DNA of 24,676 nucleotides from JBGPLH01 sp041486365 [NCBI: Thermodesulfobacteriota bacterium] (GTDB taxonomy: Bacteria > JAUYMQ01). The stretch covers positions 1 through 24,676 of the forward strand of contig JBGPLH010000003.1 of assembly GCA_041486365.1 (NCBI GenBank). Direction: 5' to 3'. Shown piece by piece: positions 1-7,647 of this stretch; within the stretch, counting starts at the first letter, position 1, and every line of letters starts with the position of its first letter. A model generated the notes under the pieces. It was given only the letters and a program-made list of their open reading frames with translations, was not told where the DNA came from and ran no database searches. Both the position numbers and the translations under genes were made by a program.

Positions 1-1864
1 CCGGCGTCACCGCGCGGGCTCGAGCGCTCGCCGCAAGGACGGTGGCGCCGAGCGCGGCGGCGAGCGTGGAGCCCATGAGGACGCCGATCTTGGCAATGGC
101 GGAATCGGGCCCCTGCGGGAACGCCTGATCGGCCATGAGCAGCGCGACGGTATCCCCCACCCCACACAGGCATGCCGCTCCGATGAAACTGCCAACCGTC
201 ACATCGTCGGACGCGCGCGCGATACCCGCCTTGATCGCCAGCAGGGAAGCGAGCGAGATCCCCAGCGGCTTGCCGAGCACCAGCCCCAGGATCACCCCCA
301 GCAGGATGGGCCGGGCACCGGGCGACAGCAGATCCACCGATAGGCTCACGCCCGTCGCGGAGAACGCGAAAAGCGGCAGGATCACATAGGCGGTCCAGGG
401 CGCGATCGCCCGCTCGATGCGATCGGCCGGCGACAGGAGCCGCTCGCTCGCCGCGGAAAGGTTGCGGCTTGCCCAGTCCCATATGGGCTCCTGCTCGAGC
501 CGCCGCTGCTCGGACCCGGCCTGCTTCGCTTCGCTCTCCGCATGCTCGAGCGCCGCAAGCGCCGTGGCTGCCTGGGCCAGCAGGGGTCCCGCCGCGGGCG
601 CCGGTCGAGTGGGCAGGCACGCCGCCAGGATCACCCCGGTCAACGCGGCGTGGACGCCCGCGGCGTGCAGCGAGAGCCCCAGCGCGACCGCGATGACGAC
701 GTAAGGCCAGCTCGCATAGACGCGCCAGCGGTTGAGCGCGAGCATGAGTACGATCGCCAGCCCGCTGGGGAGGAGCCAGGTCAGGTCGAATGCGTGCGGA
801 TAGAAAATGGCGAGCGTCAGTACCGAAAGCACGTCGTCCACGACCGCAAGCGCGGCCACGAAGACGCGGAGCCCCGAAGGAATTCGCTCACCCAGCAACG
901 CGAGGATGCCCAGCGTGAAGGCGACATCGGTCGCCGTCGGAACCGACCAGCCGGGCGCGGTGGGCCCCCGGTTGAGCGCAAGATAGATCGCCGCCGGTGC
1001 GAGCACGCCCCCCACAGCAGCGACAACCGGCAGGATTGCCGCGCGGCGATCGGCGAGCGCACCCGCGGTCATCTCCCGGCGGATCTCCAGCCCCACGAGC
1101 AGGAAGAAGATCGCCAGCAGGCCTTCGGAAAACCACGCTCCGACCGTGAGCGACAACTGGCTTCCGGGCGCGCCCATGCTGAAGGAGGAGTCGACGAGCA
1201 GCCGGTAGTAGTGCGCGAGCGGCGTGTTCGCGCAGACGAGCGCCGCCGCCGCCGCGAGCAGCAGGGCGAGACCGCCCGAGGCCGGAAGACTTGCGAAAAC
1301 ACGCGCCGAGCGCTGAACCCGCTCCGCGAGCGGGCGCTCCAGCGCCTCCAGCATGGAGTAGAAATCCCAGGCGCCGTCGTAGCGCATCCCGTCGACGAAG
1401 AGGGTCGGCGTGCCCGTCACGCCGTTGCGCCTGCCCTCGGCGCGATCATCGTCGACTCGCCTTCGGGTTTCATCGGCTTCCAGGTCACGATTGAACCGCT
1501 CCATATCGAGCCCGAGCGCACCCGCGAATGCGAGCGCATCCGTCTCGGTGATCGGAGGTTCCTGTTCATAGAGCCGGTCATGCATCTCCCAGAAGCGGCC
1601 CTGCCTCGTGGCGGCCTCCGCGGCGCGCGCGATGAATTCCGCGCCGGGATGCGCGCGCTCGTTCGGAAAGTGGCGGAAGACGTAAGCGAGACGCTCTCCG
1701 AACACCTTACGCAGCCTCGCGAGAACATGGCGGAGCCGCCGGCAGTAGGGACAGAGGAAGTCGCCGTAGACGACGATGCTCACCCGGCCGTCCGAGGTCT
1801 TGCCGCCTCGCACGTGATCCCGGGCGGAATCGATGGGGCGCTGGAGCCTGTACGCTTCACTCAT
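1..1864 (-). CDS. nhaA: Thioredoxin/DsbA-like domain fused to Na+/H+ antiporter NhaA (3' end outside window)
   Basis: Open from ATG at 1864 to the window edge with no stop (621 codons seen). Residues about 10-180 form a DsbA/thioredoxin-like domain with a C38-P-Y-C41 active site after VVYGDF and a cis-Pro type segment GTPTLFVDG. No signal peptide precedes it, so with the usual NhaA topology it should be cytoplasmic. From about residue 205 the protein is NhaA: FFLLVGLEIRREM before residue 265, the TATDVAF motif with D313, and the VVDD pair D343-D344, spaced as D133 and D163/D164 in E. coli NhaA. The antiporter exchanges Na+ or Li+ for H+ at the inner membrane. The NhaA-thioredoxin fusions I know of in actinobacteria carry the redox domain at the C-terminus; here it is N-terminal. 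It is divergent from a thioredoxin-reductase-like gene 113 nt away. The 3' end is missing only because of the window limit. Confidence 0.9.
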   Translation of the reverse strand, partial: MSEAYRLQRPIDSARDHVRGGKTSDGRVSIVVYGDFLCPYCRRLRHVLARLRKVFGERLAYVFRHFPNERAHPGAEFIARAAEAATRQGRFWEMHDRLYEQEPPITETDALAFAGALGLDMERFNRDLEADETRRRVDDDRAEGRRNGVTGTPTLFVDGMRYDGAWDFYSMLEALERPLAERVQRSARVFASLPASGGLALLLAAAAALVCANTPLAHYYRLLVDSSFSMGAPGSQLSLTVGAWFSEGLLAIFFLLVGLEIRREMTAGALADRRAAILPVVAAVGGVLAPAAIYLALNRGPTAPGWSVPTATDVAFTLGILALLGERIPSGLRVFVAALAVVDDVLSVLTLAIFYPHAFDLTWLLPSGLAIVLMLALNRWRVYASWPYVVIAVALGLSLHAAGVHAALTGVILAACLPTRPAPAAGPLLAQAATALAALEHAESEAKQAGSEQRRLEQEPIWDWASRNLSAASERLLSPADRIERAIAPWTAYVILPLFAFSATGVSLSVDLLSPGARPILLGVILGLVLGKPLGISLASLLAIKAGIARASDDVTVGSFIGAACLCGVGDTVALLMADQAFPQGPDSAIAKIGVLMGSTLAAALGATVLAASARARAVTP

Positions 1865-1977
1865 GTGGGACGCACCTGTGCTCGCCATCGCTCGTTCGCC
1901 CCGAGCGAATGGATTCGCCGGGGACGCATTTCATGCTAGATTCCGCGAGACGGCGCACGCATATCGTGGAGTTGACC
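1865..1977. promoter_or_regulatory. Divergent intergenic region between Trx-NhaA and the reductase-like gene
   Basis: This 113-nt gap separates two divergent start codons and must hold promoters for one or both genes. A weak extended -10-like sequence for the plus gene, TGCTAGATT at 1934-1942, lies about 35 nt before its ATG. TTCGCC sits 17 nt upstream of the -10 but matches a -35 box poorly. A small dyad, CGCTCG / CGAGCG, lies around 1889-1907. I found no sequence with the sigma-54 GG-N10-GC spacing here. The promoter assignment is tentative. Confidence 0.3.
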
Positions 1978-3669
1978 ATGTCTGCCACTCCGGCTTCGAT
2001 CATCGAGACCAGGCACCACCAGATGTTTCCGAAGCTGACGCCCGCGGAGATCGATCGCCTGCGTCGGTTCGGCGAGGTGCGATCCTACCGCGCGGGTGAC
2101 TATCTGGCGAGGACCGGCGTGGTGGGACCCGGGATGTTCGTCATCCTGGCCGGCGAGGTCACCATCACGCAGCATGACGCCCGTGTGTCCCGTCCGCCCA
2201 TCGTCGTCCACGGTCCCGGCTCGTTCATGGCCGAGCTCGCCCAGCTCTCAGACCGGCCGGCTCTGGTGGACGGGATCGCGCAGAGCGCGGTGGAAGCCAT
2301 CGTCATTGCACCGGAGAGGCTTCGCAACCTTCTCGTGGAAGAGGCGGAGCTGGGTGAGCGCATCATGCGCGCCCTCATCCTGCGTCGCGTCGGACTCCTC
2401 GAGACGGGCGGCGGCGGACCGGTGATCGTCGGCCGCGCGGAGCAGGGCGACGTCCTCCGGCTGGAAGGATTTCTCGCGCGCAACGGGCACCCGCACCAGA
2501 GGCTCGACCCCGACACCGACCCGGACGCGAAGGCCCTGATCGAGCGCTTCCACCTTGATCCGCGCCGGCTGCCGATCGTGCTCTGCCCCAACGGGCAGGT
2601 GTTGCACAATCCAAGCGAAGCCGAGCTCGCGCGCTGCATCGGCCTCCTCAAACCGATCGATTCGACGAAGATCTACGACGTGGCCATCGTCGGCGCCGGG
2701 CCGGCCGGTCTCGCCGCGGCGGTCTACGCCGCTTCCGAGGGGCTCTCCGTGCTCGTGCTGGATTGCCGCGCCTTCGGGGGACAGGCGGGCGCCTCCGCGC
2801 GGATCGAGAACTATCTGGGCTTCCCGACTGGAATTACCGGTATAGCCCTCATGGCCAGAGCCTACAATCAGGCGCAGAAGTTCGGAGCCGAGATGGCCAT
2901 ACCTAACGAGGTGGTGCGTCTTCAGTGCCACCCGGATTCTGCTGACGCGCGATTCCAGCTCAGCCTGTCCAATGATGAGCGCGTCAGCGCGAAGGCCGTG
3001 ATCGTCGCCAGCGGCGCGAAGTACCGACGGCTCGATTGCAAGGAGCTCGCCACATTCGAGGCCTCCTCCGTCCACTACTGGGCCTCGCCCCTGGAGGGCC
3101 GACTCTGCGCCGGGCAGGAGGTGGCGCTGGTCGGTGCCGGCAACTCCGCGGGACAGGCGGCGGTCTACCTGGCCAGTCAGGTCACCAAGGTCTGGCTACT
3201 CGTGCGTGGTCCCAGCCTGGAGGCGAGCATGTCGCGCTATCTGGTCGACCGCATAGCCGCTTTGGTCAACGTCGAGGTCCTGGCTCAGACCGAAATCAGC
3301 GCTCTCGAAGGCCGGGATGGAATCCTGGAGGCAATGCGCTGGAGGCGACAGCCGTCGGGAGAGGAAACGCGACGGCCGATCCGCCATCTCTTCCTGTTCA
3401 TCGGCGCGGACCCGAACACCGCGTGGCTGTCGCAGTATGACGTGGCGCTCGATGAGAAGGGTTTCGTGCGCACGGGGGCGGATCTTGGTGGCGATCACCG
3501 GTCGCTGGAGACGAGCCGCCCCGGGGTCTTCGCTATCGGGGACGTCCGCTGCGGGTCGGTCAAGCGGGTCGCCGCCGCGGTCGGAGAGGGCGCCCAGGTG
3601 GTGGCGGCGCTTCACACCTTTCTGGCCCAGACCGGCGACCGGCCCGGGATCGTTGCCGGAGTTGCCTGA
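1978..3669 (+). CDS. cNMP-binding / thioredoxin-fold / thioredoxin-reductase-like FAD oxidoreductase without CxxC
   Basis: The ATG at 1978 is preceded by GTGGAG with a 6-nt spacer; an in-frame ATG at 1909 lacks that site. The protein has 563 residues and three parts. Residues about 15-135 resemble a CRP-type cyclic-nucleotide-binding beta-barrel. Residues 147-225 resemble a thioredoxin/glutaredoxin fold but have only a single Cys (VLCPNG). Residues 232-563 are a pyridine-nucleotide disulfide oxidoreductase with the FAD motif GAGPAGLAAA near 239, the NAD(P)H motif GAGNSAGQAA near 387 and the C-terminal FAD segment FAIGDVRCGS. Where thioredoxin reductases carry CxxC, this protein reads HYWASPLEGRLC, so the redox disulfide is absent. 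Fusions of this type are known, but their substrate is unclear. A ligand-gated flavin oxidoreductase is likely; classical thioredoxin reduction is not. Confidence 0.85.
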   Translation: MSATPASIIETRHHQMFPKLTPAEIDRLRRFGEVRSYRAGDYLARTGVVGPGMFVILAGEVTITQHDARVSRPPIVVHGPGSFMAELAQLSDRPALVDGIAQSAVEAIVIAPERLRNLLVEEAELGERIMRALILRRVGLLETGGGGPVIVGRAEQGDVLRLEGFLARNGHPHQRLDPDTDPDAKALIERFHLDPRRLPIVLCPNGQVLHNPSEAELARCIGLLKPIDSTKIYDVAIVGAGPAGLAAAVYAASEGLSVLVLDCRAFGGQAGASARIENYLGFPTGITGIALMARAYNQAQKFGAEMAIPNEVVRLQCHPDSADARFQLSLSNDERVSAKAVIVASGAKYRRLDCKELATFEASSVHYWASPLEGRLCAGQEVALVGAGNSAGQAAVYLASQVTKVWLLVRGPSLEASMSRYLVDRIAALVNVEVLAQTEISALEGRDGILEAMRWRRQPSGEETRRPIRHLFLFIGADPNTAWLSQYDVALDEKGFVRTGADLGGDHRSLETSRPGVFAIGDVRCGSVKRVAAAVGEGAQVVAALHTFLAQTGDRPGIVAGVA

Positions 3670-3675
3670 CCCCGA

Positions 3676-4458
3676 TCATTCTTTCCAGCTCTGGTTCCTC
3701 TCCTTCTTCTCGTTCACCTTCCTCTTGCCCGGCGTCATGCCGGTGGTCAGCCGTTCGATGGTCTTCTCCATCGACATCCCGTCAAAATTCATGGCCGTCC
3801 CCATGTCGCTCCAGAGCACGTCGCCGGTGGTCCCGTCCACGAGTCCGATCTGGACGACGGCGGCCTCCCCGGACGCCGGATCCGGCCAGGCGCCGGTCGT
3901 GACCCCGATCAGGGTGTCCAGAAATAAACCGAATTTGCGCTGGCCCTCGGACTCCCGCACACCCTTGACCCTGACAAAGAGCAGACCATCAACTTGAGCG
4001 CGATCCGAAAACACGTTCACATCGGAACCCAGGCTGTGCCTGGACTGGAAGGCCTTCGAGCGCCGCATCGTCTCTTTTTCGTAGGCCTCGCCCATCTCGC
4101 GCGCGAAGGCTTCCTGTATCTGGGTCAGCTTGAACCGCAGTTCGGGTTTCTCCTTAAGCGCAGGCTCATCGAGATTCGCCTTCCTGGCGTCGACGCCCTG
4201 CTCCGAGAGCACCCTCGCGGCCATCGAGACGAGGTTGAGCCTCACGATCTCCTCATCCTCCCGGAGGCGCTTGCCGCTCCCCTTGAAGGCGTGCTCGAGC
4301 ACCTCGACATCCGCGGGCATCACGGCCACGCTCTCGATCCGGGCCCTGCGCTCCTCGAAGTCCGGTGCCTTCCTCATGGTGGAGGAGCACCCGGAGCAGG
4401 CCACGAGCAGCAGCCCCACGGACACTAGCCGCTGGGAGGAAGCGCCGCGCCCGCTCAT
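3676..4458 (-). CDS. Predicted lipoprotein of unknown function
   Basis: This is a 260-residue protein. Its N-terminus has a short basic region, a hydrophobic stretch (LVSVGLLLVAC) and a plausible lipobox LVA-C21, so it is probably a lipid-anchored envelope protein. The body has a FEERRARIESVAVMPADVEV segment and a C-terminal half with VVQIGLVDGTTGDVLWS, which resembles beta-rich lipoproteins of the curli-assembly CsgG / DUF799 kind; I cannot assign a family with certainty. The C-terminus is very basic and hydrophilic. Its ATG overlaps the TGA of the upstream M48 protease gene by 4 nt, so the two are almost certainly co-translated and may act together in the envelope. It converges with the reductase gene only 6 nt away. 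Confidence 0.75.
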   Translation of the reverse strand: MSGRGASSQRLVSVGLLLVACSGCSSTMRKAPDFEERRARIESVAVMPADVEVLEHAFKGSGKRLREDEEIVRLNLVSMAARVLSEQGVDARKANLDEPALKEKPELRFKLTQIQEAFAREMGEAYEKETMRRSKAFQSRHSLGSDVNVFSDRAQVDGLLFVRVKGVRESEGQRKFGLFLDTLIGVTTGAWPDPASGEAAVVQIGLVDGTTGDVLWSDMGTAMNFDGMSMEKTIERLTTGMTPGKRKVNEKKERNQSWKE

Positions 4459-5756
4459 GGTCCCGCCTTCCGGAGGACCTCTTCGATGTATTTCCTGTCC
4501 TCCACGCCGGACTGGCTCGCGAGGTAGATCTCGAGCTCCGCTTTCGCCTCTCCGTACTTCCCCTCCTCGGACGCCAGCAGACCCAGGCCGCGATGCGCCC
4601 GCGCCAGGCTGGGATCCAGCTCCAGCGCCCGCCGGAACCCGCTTCGGGCCGATTCGCGCTCGGCCGCCGAATGCTGACCAAGCTCCTTGGCCATGGAATC
4701 CTCGTACTCCTTCCGGTGCCGCATCGCATCCTCGCGCGCGGCCCCTTCGGGATCCTCGGCGATGCGACGGTGGGCCTCGGCGACGAGATACTGGACCTGC
4801 GCGTCGCCAGGAGAGCGGCGGAGCAGGATCTCCGCCTCCTGGAGCGCGTACCGGTAGTGCGCGGCCGCCAGCCGCAGCTCGACATTCTCCAGAGCGAGAC
4901 GCCGCGTGGCCTGCCGGTATTGTTCGGCATGGACGGCCCCGTCCGGCCTGCTCGGGATCGCGCCGGATCGGATCAGCGATTCGATGTCGCGCGCCCGGCT
5001 CTTGTTGGAGGGGTGATCGGCGTAGAAGAACCCCTCCAACCAGCCGGGATCATCGATCTCGTTCAGCGCCATGAACAGTTTCGGAAACTCCTCCACCCGG
5101 TAACCCGCCCCGGCGGCGAGAAGCGCTCCCTGCCGATCCGCATCCCGCTCGAGATCACGTCCGTAGCCCCTCACGGAGGTCGCGTAGGTTGCACCAACGA
5201 GGATCGACGCCAGGTCGGCCCCTGCACCGCCGGCGAATACCGCCGCGCCGGAAGCCAACACCGCGCCAACGACATTGGCGCCCGCCTCACGGTTCTCGAG
5301 CCCCCGGTGCACGCGAAGCTGATGTCGCAGGACCGTGTGCGAGATCTCGTGCCCGAGCACCTGGGCGAGCTGGGCCTCATTCTCCAGGCGCGCCAGCATT
5401 CCGGAATGAATGCAAATGACACCCTGGGCAAGCGCGAAAGCGTTGATCGTGGGGTCGCGAATGACGAGGAACCGGAAGCGGAGACGCCCTCCGGCCAGAG
5501 GCGGAACGAGCTTCGATCCGACGCCGTCGAGGTAGGCCTGCAGGCCGGGATCCTCGACGATCATCCCCTTGCGCTCGAGCTCCCGGACGAGATCATCCGA
5601 CTCGCTCCAGAGCCGGACCTCATCCTTGTCGGCCCGCAGGCGTGCGGCGGGATCGGTGAGCGGGGCGAGGTTCGTGCTCGCGCAGGACCACGCGGTCGCG
5701 CTGGCGTAGAGCGCGACCACCAGAAGGCGCGAGCGGAAGGAGACGGGGGTGGGCAT
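4455..5756 (-). CDS. M48-family zinc metalloprotease with C-terminal TPR-like repeats
   Basis: The ATG at 5756 follows GGTGG closely; an in-frame TTG at 5768 would add four residues. The 433-residue protein begins with a hydrophobic export signal (LLVVALYASATAWSC); the Cys at 25 may be lipidated, although Trp at -2 is atypical for a lipobox. The zinc site is H136-E-I-S-H140, with the third ligand probably E203 in RDLERDADRQG, the usual M48 arrangement. Residues from about 275 onward are helical with Ala/Leu spacing typical of TPRs. This architecture matches BepA/YfgC-type periplasmic proteases that act on outer-membrane proteins. It is followed by a 4-nt-overlapping lipoprotein gene. The RAYT relic at 5886-6129 lies just upstream and may have disturbed its original promoter. 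Confidence 0.88.
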   Translation of the reverse strand: MPTPVSFRSRLLVVALYASATAWSCASTNLAPLTDPAARLRADKDEVRLWSESDDLVRELERKGMIVEDPGLQAYLDGVGSKLVPPLAGGRLRFRFLVIRDPTINAFALAQGVICIHSGMLARLENEAQLAQVLGHEISHTVLRHQLRVHRGLENREAGANVVGAVLASGAAVFAGGAGADLASILVGATYATSVRGYGRDLERDADRQGALLAAGAGYRVEEFPKLFMALNEIDDPGWLEGFFYADHPSNKSRARDIESLIRSGAIPSRPDGAVHAEQYRQATRRLALENVELRLAAAHYRYALQEAEILLRRSPGDAQVQYLVAEAHRRIAEDPEGAAREDAMRHRKEYEDSMAKELGQHSAAERESARSGFRRALELDPSLARAHRGLGLLASEEGKYGEAKAELEIYLASQSGVEDRKYIEEVLRKAGP

Positions 5757-5885
5757 GCCATCCACCAAGCCGAGCGGCGCCCCGACGGGGCGACCACCGC
5801 GGCCTCACGCGAAGACGATGGGCTGAACAGCCTGAAATGTCCGGAACGGCAGTCTACACGCGATACGCCAAAACATGAAGCGCTG

Positions 5886-5914
5886 GGGGTCAGGCTTGAC
5901 TTATTGACTTTTGC
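5886..5914 (+). repeat. Left terminal inverted repeat of the RAYT relic
   Basis: GGGGTCAGGCTTGACTTATT followed by GACTTTTGC is identical over 29 nt to the left end of the intact element at 23047-23075. It contains the TAA that ends the transposase fragment. Confidence 0.85.
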
Positions 5915-6060
5915 AGAGCGGTTCGGCGTGGCAGGCAACCATCCGGCGGAGCTTGGCGTCCCTCCCGATCTCCCCTCGCAAGCTCGTGACACATCGGCGA
6001 ATCGAAGTCGGATTTCGGCCGAGGCGCATCCACAGTCGGTATTCGTTCCGCGGCCTTATT
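5901..6060 (-). pseudogene. C-terminal fragment of a RAYT transposase
   Basis: Reading backwards from a TAA at 5901-5903 inside the inverted repeat, the last codons give LRGEIGRDAKLRRM, then VACHAEPLCKSQ. The intact transposase has LRGEIERDAALRRM, then IACWSEALSKSQ at the same place. Near 6000 one extra A shifts the frame; in the neighbouring frame the homology continues as RLGRNPTSI against RFGRDPSAL. No start or catalytic HUH region remains. It is a dead remnant of a DnaA-domain-IV-like C-terminus. Confidence 0.75.
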
Positions 6061-6099
6061 CAAGGAGGAGGATCGGCCGAGGACGGGCTAGTCGCAGGG

Positions 6100-6129
6100 G
6101 CAATAAGTCAATAAGTCATGCCTGACCCC
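6100..6129 (-). repeat. Right terminal inverted repeat of the RAYT relic
   Basis: On the minus strand it begins GGGGTCAGGCATGACTTATT and continues GACTTATTGC. It pairs with 5886-5914 apart from a few substitutions. Confidence 0.82.
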
Positions 6130-6131
6130 AA

Positions 6132-7637
6132 TCAGAATCCGAAACGGAACATCTTGGGGCTGCTGCGCGCGTAGTCGCGGGCGAAATCGAGCTGGGCCCG
6201 GCTCATGGCGTGGATCTCGAGGATCGGCTCCCCCGTCGCGACTACCTCGCCCAGCGTGCGGAGGAGCCACACGCCCGACGCGGGATGGGCGGGGGCGCCC
6301 GCGAGCTTGGCCACGCGGGCGATCTCCCAGCAGTCGATCTCCCGGACGCGCCCGTCGGCGGCCGATTCGACGGTCGCGCGGAAGGGCGCCTCCGGGGGAA
6401 GCGCGCGCTCGCCCTGGGCCTGCACGATTCGCTGGAAGGCGCGCTCGGCGGCGCCCGAGTCCAGCGCCTTCTGCGCCTCCCGGTATCCCGCCGCGCTCTG
6501 CACCGCGCCCGTCATCTCGAGGATCCGCGCCGCGAGGTACAGCGATTTCTCGCGGAGGTCCGCCGGCGCGTCGCCCGCCCGCGAGAGGACCGCCAGCACG
6601 TCGAGCGCCTCGAGGCGCGGGCCGATTCCCCGCCCGACGGGGCCCCGCGCCTCGCTGATCACCGTGTCGATCCTCAGATCGATCCGCTGCGCCACGTCGC
6701 GGAAGAGCCCCGCGAGCCGCTCGGCCTCGGGGATCGTGCGCACCTTGGCGCTCCGACCCACGGGAATGTCCAGCAGGAAGTGCGTTGCCCCCACGGTCTT
6801 CTTCTTCGCGAGGATCGAGGCGACCATCTGCGACTCGGTGTCTATTTCCATGGGCCGTTCCACGGTGATCAGGATGTCGTCCGCCGGCGCGAGCGACAGC
6901 GCCCCGCCCCAGGCAATGCAGCCGCCCGTCTCTTCCACCACGCGGCGCAACTTCTCCGGCGAGAGGGCAACCTCGGCCAGCGTCGCCATCGTGTCGGCCG
7001 TGCCGGCCGGGCTCGTGATGGCGCGGGAGGAGGTCTTCGGCACCCTGACGCCCAGCGCCACGAGGATCGGCACGACCACCATCGTCGTCCGGTTCCCCGG
7101 CACGCCTCCGATGCTGTGCTTGTCGGCCACCGGCCCCGCACCGAAATCGAGGCTGCCGCCCGTGGCGATCATCGCGCGCGTGTAGTCCACCACCTCTTCC
7201 AGGTCCAGCTCCCGCAGCGCGCAGGCGAGCACGAACATGGAGAGCTCCACCTTGGAGTAGCGCCGCCGCACGACGTCCGAGAGGATCGCCTCGAAGGCCG
7301 CGCGATCCAGCCGCCCTCCCCCGAGCTTGCGCCGGACGAAATCGACGCTCCGGGGCGCGGGCGAGAGCGTGGCGCGCACCTGCGTCCCCTCCGGGAGCCC
7401 GAGATCGTGGAAGGCGTCCTCGGACAGGCCGATCTCCTCCGGCGCGATGATCTGGTCGCTGCAGAAATTGAGGACGCCGATCACCTCCCGGGTGCCCCCT
7501 TCCTCCGGGTGCTCCCCCACGACTAGGACCCGGTCGAGCGGCCGGAAGCCGAGGTTCCCGGCGCGCACCGCGGCTTCGTGGATGAAGATCACGTGCTCGC
7601 TCAGCGTGTCGACGCACAGATGTTTGACCCGGAACAC
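6132..7637 (-). CDS. AMP phosphorylase-like member of the thymidine phosphorylase family
   Basis: The GTG at 7637 is preceded by a strong GGAGGA; the stop of the upstream gene lies 10 nt away. The 501-residue length fits the archaeal-type AMP phosphorylase / long thymidine phosphorylase group, not the roughly 440-residue DeoA. Residues about 1-85 are the extra N-terminal domain. A nucleoside-phosphorylase N-domain follows (about 95-160), then the phosphate-binding motif DKHSIGGVPGNR (172-183), where DeoA-type enzymes have DKHSTGGVGD. SSRAITSPAGTADTMATLAE and a PYNP-like C-terminal domain complete it. Archaeal homologues convert AMP and phosphate to adenine and ribose-1,5-bisphosphate. Substrate choice here is inferred from the motif. 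It is the last gene of a tight run with an RNase-like and a PRPP-synthetase-like gene. No RubisCO or ribose-bisphosphate isomerase is visible in the window. Confidence 0.88.
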   Translation of the reverse strand: MFRVKHLCVDTLSEHVIFIHEAAVRAGNLGFRPLDRVLVVGEHPEEGGTREVIGVLNFCSDQIIAPEEIGLSEDAFHDLGLPEGTQVRATLSPAPRSVDFVRRKLGGGRLDRAAFEAILSDVVRRRYSKVELSMFVLACALRELDLEEVVDYTRAMIATGGSLDFGAGPVADKHSIGGVPGNRTTMVVVPILVALGVRVPKTSSRAITSPAGTADTMATLAEVALSPEKLRRVVEETGGCIAWGGALSLAPADDILITVERPMEIDTESQMVASILAKKKTVGATHFLLDIPVGRSAKVRTIPEAERLAGLFRDVAQRIDLRIDTVISEARGPVGRGIGPRLEALDVLAVLSRAGDAPADLREKSLYLAARILEMTGAVQSAAGYREAQKALDSGAAERAFQRIVQAQGERALPPEAPFRATVESAADGRVREIDCWEIARVAKLAGAPAHPASGVWLLRTLGEVVATGEPILEIHAMSRAQLDFARDYARSSPKMFRFGF

Positions 7638-7647
7638 GTCTCCTCCG

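Larger units (their letters stand above)
5886..6129. mobile_element. Deletion-derived (MITE-like) relic of a RAYT element
   Basis: The segment is bounded by near-perfect inverted repeats: GGGGTCAGGCTTGACTTATT from 5886 and, on the other strand from 6129, the same sequence with CATGAC instead of CTTGAC. Both repeats continue through TGACTT. Inside lies the 3' end of a RAYT gene related to the intact one at 23062-24006 but clearly diverged. The element ends 2 nt from the stop codon of the AMP-phosphorylase-like gene. It fills most of the non-coding gap 5757-6131. The rest of that gap (5757-5885) shows only a short hairpin, CGCCCC/GGGGCG near 5774, close to the protease start. Confidence 0.8.

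Noticed and set aside
542-1939. Long plus-strand open frame across the NhaA gene
   Set aside because: Composition is Arg/Glu/His-rich low-complexity typical of the antisense of GC-rich coding DNA; the minus strand has clear NhaA and thioredoxin motifs.
4365-6125. 586-codon plus-strand open frame opposite the lipoprotein and M48 genes
   Set aside because: Antisense shadow with no recognisable motifs; the minus strand has HExxH and lipobox signals.
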